Origin: CALGSZ01 sp042408955 | GTDB lineage: Bacteria; Chloroflexota; Chloroflexia; Thermomicrobiales; UBA6265 | Assembly: GCA_042408955.1 (NCBI GenBank) | Contig: JBHOQQ010000087.1 | Coordinates: 8,976 to 72,975 of the forward strand | DNA length: 64,000 nucleotides | Direction of reading: 5' to 3' | Part shown: one piece after another, positions 25,704 through 34,531 of the stretch | Numbering within the stretch: position 1 is the first letter of the stretch | How the letters are laid out: each line of letters begins with the position of its first letter | Notes under the pieces: model-generated | What the model was told of the DNA's origin: nothing | What the model saw: the letters and a program-made list of their open reading frames with translations, nothing else | The model's database searches: none | Translations under genes and position numbers: made by a program

Positions 25704-25730
25704 CTGGGTGGCCGGTGCTCGGCCACCCAG
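25704..25730 (-). promoter_or_regulatory. Intercistronic hairpin after CUT2 binding-protein gene
   Basis: Perfect 10-bp stem CTGGGTGGCC (25704-25713) with GGCCACCCAG (25721-25730), 7-nt loop, placed 12 bp after the binding-protein stop and 20 bp before the permease start. No U-run. Confidence 0.6.
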
Positions 25731-25742
25731 CCAAGGAGGATG

Positions 25743-26717
25743 TTACCGCGTTCCCGCTGCGGCGAGGTCCTTGATGCGGGCAGCGTTCTCCTTCGTTACG
25801 AAGCCCGGGCCGGTCATGATCACGTCGTTTGCGATGGTATTGAGGTTCGTGTTGTAAAGGGTGAGCAAGACGATCGGCAAATACCCTTGCAGGTACTGCT
25901 GCTGATCGATCGCGAACAGCATCTCGCCTGCCTCGATGGCATCCAGCACCTCGGGCGAGAGGTCAAACGTCGCCAGCTTGATCGTACCGATCTTGCCAGT
26001 GGACCGGAGAGCGGCAAGGGCGGGCGCGGCGCCAGTCGGTCCGAGGGTCAGGATCCCATCGACATCCGGATTCGCGGCCAGCGCTGCCTCGATCCGCTGC
26101 TGGGATCCCGTCGGGTCAGCCAGATCGACGGCCAGCACCTCTACCGATGCGCCGGCCTTCGTCATCGCGTCCGTAAAGCCCTGGCATCGCAGATCGAGCG
26201 CCTGATTGCCCACCTCCTGGTTGACGCAGAGCGCCTTCTTGACTCCAGCCGCCGCCATGCGCTCGCCGCCGCCGAGACCGGCCTCATACTCGGTCTGGCC
26301 AACGTGCGTGAGCACGCCGAGTTCCTTGGCAACCTCGTAGCCTGAGTTCATGGAGATTACCGGGATGCCCGCTTCCACCGCTCGCTTAATCGCGGGGCCG
26401 AGCGCGTCTGGGTCAGGAATCGACACGACAAGCCCGTCGGGCTTGGATGCGACAGCCGCGTCGATCAGTTGCGACATCGCCACCATGTCGAAGGTATTGG
26501 GTGCTTGATACTCTACCTGCACCCGCATATCCTCGGCCGCTTGCTGCACACCACGCTGCACGACCGACCAGAAGGGATCGCTTGCTTGACCGTGGGAAAC
26601 GACCACAAACCGCAGTCCAGCCCGGTCATCATCCTGGCCCAAGGCTCGCGCCCCGAGGCTGACTGTCCCAAGTAGAGCGACGAGCAAAATGGCAAGCAGA
26701 CGCGCGTGTCGTCTCAT
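25743..26717 (-). CDS. Sugar ABC transporter substrate-binding protein (CUT2, RbsB/FrcB-like)
   Basis: 324-residue periplasmic-binding-protein-4-type protein. Signal peptide: basic MRRHAR, hydrophobic core LLAILLVALLGTVSL, cleavage near ARALGQ. The mature part shows the RbsB-like pattern: FVVVSHGQASDPFWSVV (ligand-contact Trp), PDGLVVSIPDPDALGP, GIPVISMNSG, HVGQTEYEAGLGGGERM, QDxxY-like IDQQQYLQGYLPIVLL. ATG 26717 follows GGAGGAG by about 10 nt; the TTG at 26726 is too near that site. First gene of the CUT2 operon. The VGQTEYEAG segment is shared with fructose and autoinducer-2-like binding proteins, but the sugar is not determined. Confidence 0.88.
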   Translation of the reverse strand: MRRHARLLAILLVALLGTVSLGARALGQDDDRAGLRFVVVSHGQASDPFWSVVQRGVQQAAEDMRVQVEYQAPNTFDMVAMSQLIDAAVASKPDGLVVSIPDPDALGPAIKRAVEAGIPVISMNSGYEVAKELGVLTHVGQTEYEAGLGGGERMAAAGVKKALCVNQEVGNQALDLRCQGFTDAMTKAGASVEVLAVDLADPTGSQQRIEAALAANPDVDGILTLGPTGAAPALAALRSTGKIGTIKLATFDLSPEVLDAIEAGEMLFAIDQQQYLQGYLPIVLLTLYNTNLNTIANDVIMTGPGFVTKENAARIKDLAAAGTR

Positions 26718-27110
26718 CGTCTCCAACTCCTCCGTTGCTGAGGCAAGTCATCAGCGACCCACCACGAACGTTACGATGTTCCTTCGTCCCAATCTCCGGT
26801 CAGTCGCCCTCCTTTCACCTGATGGCCGATCATGTCCTGCTTGCAAACCTGCACGCTCCGGAGCGTCCCTGCGTGCCGGCTTCCATGCCACGCGTAACGA
26901 GTGCAACCTGGTCAATCAGGCCGTGGCGCCTCGCGGTCGTTTGCCTCACGTGATCCGCCTTGCCGCCGGCACGACCGTGGCGCAGCTCCGGGAATACCGA
27001 GGATCATACCGCAAGCATGTGCCAACCTGCACCATCCCGGCCGCGCGGTTCGTCAAGCGTGCCCAATGGATAAGGAGGCAACGCAGCCACCGTGGGTAAA
27101 ATGCGTTGCC
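26718..27110. other. Gene-free region with a 14-bp palindrome
   Basis: No gene found in these 393 bp between the CUT2 operon start and the 3' end of the CUT1 ATPase gene. A perfect palindrome ACGCTCCGGAGCGT lies at 26853-26866, about 136 bp upstream of the binding-protein start, and may be a regulator site. No clear -35/-10 pair was found next to it. Confidence 0.35.
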
Positions 27111-28250
27111 CTACCGCTGGACGAGGTGCTGCTCGGTCACCGGATCGAACAGGTGCACATCCTCAAGAGCAAAGCTCAACCAGACGCGGTCACCGAGATC
27201 CGGAGCCGGACCCGCGGGCAAGCGAGCCACTATCTGTTGCCCATCCACGCGCACATCAACGAGCAGCTCGTTCCCCAAGTCCTCGATCAAGTAGACCTCG
27301 GCTGCAATAGAGCGTTCGTCCGGACGGAGCTTCAGCGTCAGGTGCTCCGGCCGCACGCCGAGCGCCACGCGCCCCGTCCGAGCGGAGCGCACGGCGTCGC
27401 CCCACTCCCGCGGCAAGGGGAAGCGCACCCCGCTGCCCACCAGCCAGAGGGCATCCCCTTCCGCCTGCACATCGAGGGTGAGGAAATTCATTGGCGGGCT
27501 GCCAAGGAATCCCGCAACGAACATGTTGGCCGGCTTCCGGTAGACCTCGCGCGGCGGCCCCACCTGCTGGAGCACCCCCTTGTTCATGATCGCCACCCGG
27601 TCGGCCAGCGTCATCGCCTCGGCCTGGTCGTGGGTGACGTAGATGGTGGTCGTGGCGAGATCGCGCTGGAAGCGCTTGAGTTCACCGCGCATGTGCAGGC
27701 GCAGCTTCGCATCGAGGTTCGAGAGAGGCTCATCCATCAGGAAGACCGACGGCTCGCGGATGATGGCCCGGCCCAGGGCCACGCGCTGCCGCTGGCCGCC
27801 GGAAATTTCGCGCGGCTTCCGGTCCAAGAGCTCGGAAATCTGCACACGCTCGGCGACCTCCAGCACGCGCCGCCGAATCTCATCCTTTTTGAGCTTGCGA
27901 ACGCGAAGCGGATAGGCCAAATTCTCAAAGACGGTCAAATGAGCGTACAGCGCATAACTCTGGAACACCATCGCGATGTTGCGCGCCCGCGGCGGAAGAT
28001 CGTTGACGATGGTGTCCCCAATGCGAATGATCCCGGACGTGATCTTCTCTAGTCCTGCCAGCATGCGCAGCGACGTCGTCTTGCCGCAGCCGGATGGACC
28101 GAGCAAAACCATCAGTTCCCCATTCTCCACTTGGAGATTGAGGTCGTCCACGGCCAACACATCGCCGTAGCGCTTCGTAACGTGCTCGAAGCTGACCGGC
28201 GCCGAATTCCCGGCCCGCACGCCGGTCAACACAGGAGCGGTGGCCGTCAT
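27111..28250 (-). CDS. ugpC: Carbohydrate ABC transporter ATP-binding protein (UgpC/MalK-like)
   Basis: 379-residue CUT1-type ATPase. N-terminal cassette: Walker A LGPSGCGKTTS (about residue 50), MVFQSYALYAHLTV, signature ISGGQRQRVALGRAI, Walker B VFLMDEPLSNLDAKLR, switch VTHDQAEAMTLADR. C-terminal regulatory TOBE/OB part from about residue 240 (LGVRPEHLTL). ATG 28250 overlaps the stop of the permease gene (ATGA), which defines the start; the frame stays open far upstream but there it would be a shadow of the permease. MalK-type ATPases often serve several sugar importers, and this may also power the permease pair at 53-55 kb, which has no ATPase gene beside it. Confidence 0.92.
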   Translation of the reverse strand: MTATAPVLTGVRAGNSAPVSFEHVTKRYGDVLAVDDLNLQVENGELMVLLGPSGCGKTTSLRMLAGLEKITSGIIRIGDTIVNDLPPRARNIAMVFQSYALYAHLTVFENLAYPLRVRKLKKDEIRRRVLEVAERVQISELLDRKPREISGGQRQRVALGRAIIREPSVFLMDEPLSNLDAKLRLHMRGELKRFQRDLATTTIYVTHDQAEAMTLADRVAIMNKGVLQQVGPPREVYRKPANMFVAGFLGSPPMNFLTLDVQAEGDALWLVGSGVRFPLPREWGDAVRSARTGRVALGVRPEHLTLKLRPDERSIAAEVYLIEDLGNELLVDVRVDGQQIVARLPAGPAPDLGDRVWLSFALEDVHLFDPVTEQHLVQR

Positions 28251-29080
28251 CCGGTCACTCCTCCAACGGTCAGGCCCCGCGTGAGGTGCCGCTGCGTGAG
28301 GAACGCAAGGATCAAGACCGGCACCGTTGCAAAGACGCCTGCTGCCATCAAGTTGCCATAGCGTATCTCGAATTGCGTAATCTGCCCCGCCACCGCGATC
28401 GGCAGCGTCTGGTTCCGGGAGGTGAGAATCAACGCGAAGAGGAATTCGTTCCAAGACGAAATGAAAACGAGGATGAACGTCGCCGCCAAGCCTGGCCGGG
28501 CGAGCGGCACCGCGATCTTCCGCAGCACACCGAGCCGCGTGTCGCCGTCGACGAGCGCGGCCTCCTCCATGTCTCGCGGAATGTCGCGGAAGAATCCAAT
28601 CATCATCCAGACGACCAGGGGAATCTCGGTCCACGCATGAATGAGTCCCAAGCCCAAGCGCGTGTCAAGCAAGCCAACTTGCTTGTAAATGTAATAGAGC
28701 GGAATCAAACTGAGAATCGGAGGGAACATTCTGACGGTAAGAATCGTGAACAAGAGGTGATAATTGAAATTCTTTGGCAGGCGGAACCGCGACAGCGCAT
28801 AGGCCATCAAGGAGCCGATGACGACGGCGACGCTTGCCGCGACGATCGCGGTAATCAGCGAGTTTTGTGCGTACCGGTCGAAATCCTGCTCAACCAAGAT
28901 ATTGCGGTAGTTCTCCCAGGTCGGGCGGTCAACGAACATCGTTGGTGGACGCGCGGTGAATTCCGCTGTGTCTTTGAAGGACATATTGACCATCCAGTAC
29001 ACGGGGAACAGCACGATCAGCAGGACAAGTCCCACGCCTGCATACCGCAACACTGTTCCGATTGGTCGCTCACCGGCCAT
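28247..29080 (-). CDS. Carbohydrate ABC transporter permease (CUT1, MalG-like)
   Basis: 277-residue permease with six predicted helices. EAA loop near residue 175 (MEEAALVDGDTRLGVLRKIAVPLARPG) and MalG-type segments YWMVNMSFKDTAEF, GSLMAYALSRFRLP and SSWNEFLFALILTS are present. ATG 29080 has GAGGA about 10 nt upstream. It is 21 bp downstream of the partner permease and overlaps the ATPase gene by four bases. Confidence 0.92.
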   Translation of the reverse strand: MAGERPIGTVLRYAGVGLVLLIVLFPVYWMVNMSFKDTAEFTARPPTMFVDRPTWENYRNILVEQDFDRYAQNSLITAIVAASVAVVIGSLMAYALSRFRLPKNFNYHLLFTILTVRMFPPILSLIPLYYIYKQVGLLDTRLGLGLIHAWTEIPLVVWMMIGFFRDIPRDMEEAALVDGDTRLGVLRKIAVPLARPGLAATFILVFISSWNEFLFALILTSRNQTLPIAVAGQITQFEIRYGNLMAAGVFATVPVLILAFLTQRHLTRGLTVGGVTG

Positions 29081-29101
29081 CGCGCCCGTTCCTCATCGTC
29101 T

Positions 29102-30043
29102 TCATTCCACCGGCGCCGAGTAGTCTGCCATCACCCTGCGAACATAAATCGTTGCAACGATGACGAGGAAGAATTGAAACAGAAAAGAGAGTGCGGCAGT
29201 GTAACCAAAATCGAACTTGGGAATAAACTCTTGATAGATCGTATACGTCATGGAGTAATTCTGCGATCCTGGCCCGCCACGGGTCATCACAAGAATCTTG
29301 TCGAAGATGCGCGCCGAGTCGATCACGCGTAAGAGCACGACAACCAGCAGCACCGGCTTGAGGAGCGGCAAGGTCACCGTCTTGAACGTGAACCACGGCG
29401 AGGCGCCATCGATCGCCGCTGCTTCATAGGGGTCGCGCGGGAGGGAGATGAGCCCCGCGTAGAGCAAGAGGAAGACAAACGGCGTGGTCTGCCAGACATC
29501 GACAGCCATCAAGGCGTAGGTCGCGACATCAGGATCCGAGAGCCAGAAGACGTCGTGGATGCCGATCTGATTGAGCAGGTAGTTGAAGATGCCAAAGGCC
29601 GGGTCATACATGAAGCGCCATGCCACCGCAACGCTGACCGGCGGCATGATGATCGGAATGATCAAGAGCGAGGTGATGATCCCCCGCCCCCGAGCGATCT
29701 GTGACACCAGTAACGCGATCAGGAGACCGAGCAGCACCTCCATCGCGGTCACGCTCAGCGACCATTTGATGGTAAAGCGCGCAGCCTGGCGCACCAGCGG
29801 ATCCTCGAACGCTCTCCGAAAGTTGTCGAGACCGACAAATGTGCGCTCCAGGTGACCACGAATCAGGCGAGCGCGGCTGAGCGAGTAGAGAAACGCCGAA
29901 ACGGTCGGATAGATGGCGAAGAGGGCGAACATCGCGATCGTGGGGAGCACGAGCAGCCAGCCCAGATTGCGCTCCCACCACGGCGCACGCGCCAGAGCTT
30001 GCGATGGTGCAGCAGCCGGACGAGCCTCGGTGCGCAGTGCCAT
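29102..30043 (-). CDS. Carbohydrate ABC transporter permease (CUT1, MalF/UgpA-like)
   Basis: 313-residue permease partner. Cytoplasmic N-tail (about 30 residues, Ala-rich), helix 1 LGWLLVLPTIAMFALFAIYP, then RTFVGLDNFRRAFED periplasmic segment, EAA loop DPYEAAAIDGASPWFTFKTVTLPLLKP, and MTRGGPGSQNYSMTYTIY, which is typical of UgpA/MalF proteins. ATG 30043 is chosen; a GTG at 30061 lacks a ribosome site, whereas GAGGA lies about 11 nt before the ATG. Confidence 0.92.
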   Translation of the reverse strand: MALRTEARPAAAPSQALARAPWWERNLGWLLVLPTIAMFALFAIYPTVSAFLYSLSRARLIRGHLERTFVGLDNFRRAFEDPLVRQAARFTIKWSLSVTAMEVLLGLLIALLVSQIARGRGIITSLLIIPIIMPPVSVAVAWRFMYDPAFGIFNYLLNQIGIHDVFWLSDPDVATYALMAVDVWQTTPFVFLLLYAGLISLPRDPYEAAAIDGASPWFTFKTVTLPLLKPVLLVVVLLRVIDSARIFDKILVMTRGGPGSQNYSMTYTIYQEFIPKFDFGYTAALSFLFQFFLVIVATIYVRRVMADYSAPVE

Positions 30044-30073
30044 GAGTCCACGGTTCCTCACAGTGTTTGATCA

Positions 30074-30147
30074 GACCGGTGGCGCGAGCGGAGCCAGCGA
30101 TCACATGTGCATGAGCCCTCTGACACCAGTGCGCGGCGCCACCGGTC
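30074..30147 (-). promoter_or_regulatory. Long-range inverted repeat after CUT1 binding-protein gene
   Basis: GACCGGTGGCGC (30074-30085) is perfectly complementary to GCGCCACCGGTC (30136-30147); the 50-nt loop can hold secondary structure. The element lies 12 bp after the binding-protein stop and 30 bp before the permease start. Confidence 0.55.
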
Positions 30148-30159
30148 GCGTCTAACCGG

Positions 30160-31515
30160 TTATTCCTGGATCACTCCTTCGCGAACCATCAGGTCCCGGA
30201 TCTCCTTGTTCGCGTTCTTGAGCGCATCTTCTGGCGATGTTTGCCCGGCGATCGCCTCGGCGATGTATCGGCCGTAAATCGCCTCAGCGGCGTTGTAATG
30301 CGGTGTTCGTGGCCGCGGCACCGCTTTTCGCGCCGCCTCCAACAAACCTGGTAGGAACGGAAGCTTCTCGACTGCTTCCGCATCGGTCAGCACGCTCGTC
30401 CGCGTCGCTGGCACGTTGTTGTTGAGTAGCAGGCGCTTCTGTTGCTCAGCAGACGTGATCCAGACTATGAAATCGAGCGCTTGCTCGGCGTTCTTGCTCC
30501 CCTCCGGGATACCAAGCAGCCAGTTACCGGTCATGTTCTTGGGCTCGACGCCGCTCTGGGCCGGCTCCGGCCCGATCGCGACCTTGCCGACCACCTTCGA
30601 CACCTTAGGATCCCAGATCTGCAAGAGCAGGTCCGGCCAGATGTCGGCGGCCATGGCGATGCGGCCACTGTACATGTTCGTGCCCATGTCCGCGTGTTGG
30701 ACGTTCTCCACGCCTGGCGGCGCGACTTTCGCCAGTTCCAGATGCTTGCGCAAGGCTTCGTGCGCCTCAGGCGTGTCGAGCGTCGGCTCCTTGGGATTGT
30801 TGTTGTCATCAAAGAGGTCACCGCCGTGCCCGCGCAAGATCGGCAGGAAGCTTGTCGCGGCCGGATTGCCAGCGACGCCACGCAGGCCAAAACCATAGAG
30901 ATCTTGTGACTTCTTGGCCTCGGTGATTGCCGTGGCCGCGGTGAGCACCTCGTCCCACGTCTTGGGCACCGCGATGCCCATCTCCTCTAGGACATCGGTG
31001 CGCCAGGCAAAGACCTGCACGTTGCCAACCCAGGGGATCGCCCGCTGGCCGCTGCCTGGCGGGAAGTCGCCCAGCGCGAGCAGCTCTGGAACAAAGTCCG
31101 GATCTTTCTGATAACCGAGTTCCTCCAAATTCATCAGGAACTCACCGCCAGCGAACTGAGGAATCCAGGGATCGTCCATCGAGACGACGTCGTAGGCGCC
31201 TGTCGCCTGGGTCAGATTAATGGTCAGCTTCTCCAGCAATCCCTCGAATGGGAATCCCTGGACTTCGATCTCGATCCCCTTGGTCTGGGCGTATTCGTCG
31301 ATGAGCGGCTGCGCAAGCTGCTGATCGGCGTTGGTCATGGCGATGACTAATTTGCCGCCCTGGCGTCTCAGCACCGCGGGCGCGCTCCGACGACCCGGCG
31401 CTGCGGCGGCCGTGCCAAGCTTAGCCGAGGCGAGCACCGCTCCTCCTGTAGCGGTGGTCTTAAGCAGGGTACGGCGGGTGAGGCGAGACGGGATCTTGCT
31501 GACTTCATCGGCCAT
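30160..31515 (-). CDS. Sugar ABC transporter substrate-binding protein (CUT1), Tat-type leader
   Basis: 451-residue extracellular binding protein of the MalE/UgpB class. The leader has a twin-arginine motif LTRRTLLKTTATGG (about residues 12-25) and AAA-type cleavage. Mature features: KLVIAMTNADQQLAQPLIDEYAQ, YDVVSMDDPWIPQFAGGEFL, MTGNWLLGIPEGSKNAEQALDFIVWI. ATG 31515 with GGAGG 6 nt upstream; 29 further in-frame residues upstream are not translated in my model. It precedes the two permeases. The upstream isomerase and oxidoreductase suggest a sugar or cyclitol ligand. Confidence 0.9.
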   Translation of the reverse strand: MADEVSKIPSRLTRRTLLKTTATGGAVLASAKLGTAAAAPGRRSAPAVLRRQGGKLVIAMTNADQQLAQPLIDEYAQTKGIEIEVQGFPFEGLLEKLTINLTQATGAYDVVSMDDPWIPQFAGGEFLMNLEELGYQKDPDFVPELLALGDFPPGSGQRAIPWVGNVQVFAWRTDVLEEMGIAVPKTWDEVLTAATAITEAKKSQDLYGFGLRGVAGNPAATSFLPILRGHGGDLFDDNNNPKEPTLDTPEAHEALRKHLELAKVAPPGVENVQHADMGTNMYSGRIAMAADIWPDLLLQIWDPKVSKVVGKVAIGPEPAQSGVEPKNMTGNWLLGIPEGSKNAEQALDFIVWITSAEQQKRLLLNNNVPATRTSVLTDAEAVEKLPFLPGLLEAARKAVPRPRTPHYNAAEAIYGRYIAEAIAGQTSPEDALKNANKEIRDLMVREGVIQE

Positions 31516-31691
31516 GATGCACCTCCGTGTCGGGCCGCAAGGCCACCAATTCTTAGGAATGTCACTACCGGAAGCCGTTCCCAACGGGCCTTCACCGCTC
31601 ACAGGGCGATCGCTGTCATCCTTCCCGACGACTCACCTCCTTTCTCGCCAAGATGAGTAGTGCGCTACGATGCCACGTCCTCCCGCGGGCG

Positions 31692-32837
31692 TCAGGCGCC
31701 GGCACGCGCTACTCCGTATAACCCGCGTCGCCGCACAGGACTTTGCGGCGTCACCGCCAGATCTGCGATGCCGAGTGCGCCTTTCTGGTAGACAGGATCA
31801 TCTGGGCTGAGAGGCAGCGCGACCTCGCATCCGGTCGCGCACGACTTGTAGCTGCCGACAACTCCCTCGAGGACGTGGGCTCCGTCCTCGCCGGTCGCGG
31901 CCGGAGGCGTGCCGTGCACAATGGCATCGCGGAACGCGGCCACCGTCTGAAGATGGCCATACCCCGGCCCCCGCTCTGGCTCGTATTGCCGCTCCCCAGA
32001 GCGCCCGAATACATGGATGGTATCCGGCGGCACGAAGGGATGCGTCAGATGATCCTTGTTGACGAGAATGATGCGCCCATCCGAGCCAGCGATTTCCAAG
32101 CCTCCTGGACCCTTGCCCCAGGCCATATTGACCATCGCTTGGCCGCTCGGCAGGGTGTAGCGCACAAGCGCGTAGTCCTCAACGTCGCCATCCTGATCGA
32201 GTCGCCGGTCGACAAAGCCACTGACGCTCACCGGACGCTCGTCGAAGAACCACCAGCCGAGGTAGACGGCATGCAGCATGTCCATAAGTACGCCGCCCCC
32301 CGCTTCGCGGACATCGTGTCGCCAGCGCGGCCGGTAGGCGGCCGCCCCTGGCCGGTCTTCCACGCTCAGGAAGTTGAGAATGACCGTCTCAAGCCGGCCA
32401 ATTTCGCCACCCCCAATGATCTCCTTGATCATGGTGTAGACAGGCATAAAGGTGTAGTTATGGACGGTCGCCAGCACGACCCCGGCGCGACGGGCTGCGT
32501 CGACCATGCTCCACGCCTCGGCGGGAGTGAGCGCCAGCGGCTTCTCTGCCAGGATATGCTTCCTAGCCTCAGCCGCAGCCCGCGCGATCTCCGGCCGGAT
32601 GCGCTGCGGAGTTGCGATCACAACCGCTTCGACGTCTGGCCGTTCGATCACCTGTCGCCAATCACGTGCGCAGACTTCCGCGCCGACCTTTGCTGCCTCT
32701 GCGGCCTCGCGCAGCCGCTCTGGCGTCGGATCGGCCAGGGCGACCAATTCGACACCTTCCAGCGATAACATCGCCGGGATGAAGGCATACATTGTGACGT
32801 TGCCGCAGCCAATAATGCCAACGCGGATTCCCGGCAT
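31692..32837 (-). CDS. Gfo/Idh/MocA family oxidoreductase
   Basis: 381-residue NAD(P)-dependent sugar or cyclitol dehydrogenase. Rossmann motif GIIGCGNV at residues 6-13, catalytic Lys in AEKPLAL (about residue 96), and the C-terminal GGVLMDMLHAVYLGWW motif with the Asp/His pair that usually binds substrate. ATG 32837 has AGAGGAG 6 nt upstream. Forty-seven bases after the isomerase gene and ahead of the CUT1 transporter, so it likely oxidises the imported sugar or inositol derivative. The specific substrate is not evident. Confidence 0.88.
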   Translation of the reverse strand: MPGIRVGIIGCGNVTMYAFIPAMLSLEGVELVALADPTPERLREAAEAAKVGAEVCARDWRQVIERPDVEAVVIATPQRIRPEIARAAAEARKHILAEKPLALTPAEAWSMVDAARRAGVVLATVHNYTFMPVYTMIKEIIGGGEIGRLETVILNFLSVEDRPGAAAYRPRWRHDVREAGGGVLMDMLHAVYLGWWFFDERPVSVSGFVDRRLDQDGDVEDYALVRYTLPSGQAMVNMAWGKGPGGLEIAGSDGRIILVNKDHLTHPFVPPDTIHVFGRSGERQYEPERGPGYGHLQTVAAFRDAIVHGTPPAATGEDGAHVLEGVVGSYKSCATGCEVALPLSPDDPVYQKGALGIADLAVTPQSPVRRRGLYGVARAGA

Positions 32838-32884
32838 GTCATTCTCCTCTTTCAGCGTTTGCGCATCAGCGATGCTGTCGTGCC

Positions 32885-33808
32885 TCAAAGCACCTGGCGC
32901 AAAAATGCGACCGTCCGCTCGACGCCGGCGATACCGGGAAGATACGGATCCTCATTTTCAATGCTGACCACGTCGTTATACCCGACGTCATGCAAGGCAA
33001 CGATAAACGCTCGCCACCACTTCGCGTCATGGCCAAAGCCTGGCGTGCAGAAATTCCACGGCCGCTCCCGGAACGAGACGTCTGGCCGGTTATCAATGAC
33101 ACCGACCAGCGCCTGGTTTTGAGGATGCATTGCCACGTCTTTGATGTGAACGTGGAAAATCGCCTTGCCCAGCGCCCGGACGCACGCCGGGATATCCATG
33201 CCTTGCCACATGAGATGACTTGGATCGAAATTCGTTCCAATCGTCTCCCCGACCGCCTCCCGCAGCCGGAGCAGGGTCGGGACGTTGTAGACCAGATTGA
33301 CCGGGTGAAGCTCGAAGCAGATGCGCCGCACACCATGCTCATGCGCGTAGGCCGCGAGGTCGGTCCAGAGCGAAACAACCTGGTCCCATTGCCGGCGAAC
33401 CGTGTCGAGCATGTCGTCCGGCCAAGGGTAGGCGACCCAGTTCGGCACTCGTGAGCCCTCGGCGTCACCGGGAGCGCCGGATTGGGCAATGATCCGGTCC
33501 ACTTCCAGCAGACCAGCCAGGCGAATGGTCTTGCGCGTGAGTTCCGTGTGATCGCGACCTACCACCGGGTGACATGGAAAGGCGCTGATATTGAGCGCGG
33601 AGAAGCGCAGGCCATGGGCATCCAGCTTCGAAAGCAATTCCCGCCGGGCGCTCGTGTCTGCGAGCAACCGGTCGGCATCGAGAAATGGCTCGGCACACTG
33701 GCCACCGGTTGACATCTCGATCCGGGTGATCCCGAGCGCCGCTGCTCGCCGCAGCGTTTCATCCAGATCCCGCAGACCTGCCGATTCGGCGTAGAGCCCG
33801 ATCTCCAT
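32885..33808 (-). CDS. Sugar phosphate isomerase/epimerase (xylose isomerase-like TIM barrel)
   Basis: 307-residue AP-endonuclease-2-type TIM barrel. Divalent metal ligands can be followed: Glu in CFELHPVN, Asp in NFDPSHLMW, His in FHVHIKD and Glu in VSIENEDPY. These match inosose dehydratase, hydroxypyruvate isomerase and tagatose epimerase relatives. ATG 33808 has GAGGAG 4 nt upstream, and a consensus-type promoter lies 46 nt further up, making it the first gene of the isomerase-oxidoreductase-CUT1 operon. The pairing with a Gfo/Idh dehydrogenase is common in inositol and ketose catabolism; that use here is inference. Confidence 0.87.
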   Translation of the reverse strand: MEIGLYAESAGLRDLDETLRRAAALGITRIEMSTGGQCAEPFLDADRLLADTSARRELLSKLDAHGLRFSALNISAFPCHPVVGRDHTELTRKTIRLAGLLEVDRIIAQSGAPGDAEGSRVPNWVAYPWPDDMLDTVRRQWDQVVSLWTDLAAYAHEHGVRRICFELHPVNLVYNVPTLLRLREAVGETIGTNFDPSHLMWQGMDIPACVRALGKAIFHVHIKDVAMHPQNQALVGVIDNRPDVSFRERPWNFCTPGFGHDAKWWRAFIVALHDVGYNDVVSIENEDPYLPGIAGVERTVAFLRQVL

Positions 33809-33853
33809 GGCTCTCCTCGCTCGTCAATCATCCGCGTCATGACCGCGCGAGAT

Positions 33854-33882
33854 ACGCTAGCAGCGGGCGCGAACGCTGTCAA
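33854..33882 (-). promoter_or_regulatory. Promoter TTGACA-17-TAGCGT for the isomerase/CUT1 operon
   Basis: Minus strand: TTGACA (33877-33882), 17-bp spacer, TAGCGT (33854-33859); predicted start about 38 nt upstream of the isomerase ATG. Same hexamers as the promoter at 3585-3613. Confidence 0.6.
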
Positions 33883-34531
33883 CGGCCGATGATGTGCAAG
33901 AGCCGAGCAGCAGACCGTTTATCCCGCAAGCGCACGGGCCGGCCTCTCAGTGGTGCGCGACAACCATCGGAGCAAAAAACGCTTGTCCCGTCATCCGAAC
34001 CCCTAGTCTCGCCAGGGAGAGAGGGAACAGCAGCCGATCCAACCGGGCCAGATCCCGCCGGCTAGCCGGCGACCACCACCCCTAGGCCGGCTGGGCTCAC
34101 CCCCGGGTGACCGCCGCGCACCGTCTTGCCTTTACCCCGCTCGGCTCCAGCCATGCCGCGACGATCCGCTCAAGGACGCCAGCTCAAGAACCGCACCGAC
34201 GCGGTGCAAGGTGGCCGCCAGATAATGCTGGTCAGGCAGCCGGCTGAGACGGCGCCGTCACCAGCGCTTGGCTGCATGCCGCTCCTCTCCTCCAGTGCAT
34301 CGACCCCGAGGCGGTTACCATCATCCCACCTTGGTGTCGTTGGTACCGACAGGCCACGGTTTTCAATAGTGGCAAGCTCCTCACATCGCTGAACCGCTGG
34401 CACGGATTTTGCCAACTCTTGTCCTAACCGGTTCACTTCTGTTCCGAGGCGACACTGGCTCCGCAGAAGAATTGACTATGCCTGGCAAGTAGATTGTGCC
34501 GATGGCTACCGGCATGCAGGGAACGACGTGC
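33883..34531. other. Gene-free region upstream of sensor kinase
   Basis: About 650 bp without a credible gene on either strand; short frames lack ribosome sites and family features. A few local GC-rich palindromic stretches (around 34060-34110) are present, but no recognised RNA or mobile element. Confidence 0.35.

Noticed and set aside
26901..28052. Long plus-strand frame opposite the UgpC-like gene
   Set aside because: Composition is His/Arg/Gln-rich as typical for antisense of a GC-rich gene; no domain is visible.
28251..28634. Upstream open frame in phase with the UgpC-like ATPase
   Set aside because: It is antiphase shadow coding of the permease gene; the ATGA overlap at 28247-28250 defines the real start.
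34126..34436. Short overlapping frames on both strands in the 33.9-34.5 kb gap
   Set aside because: No ribosome site, no recognisable motif, and both strands are equally open because of G+C content.
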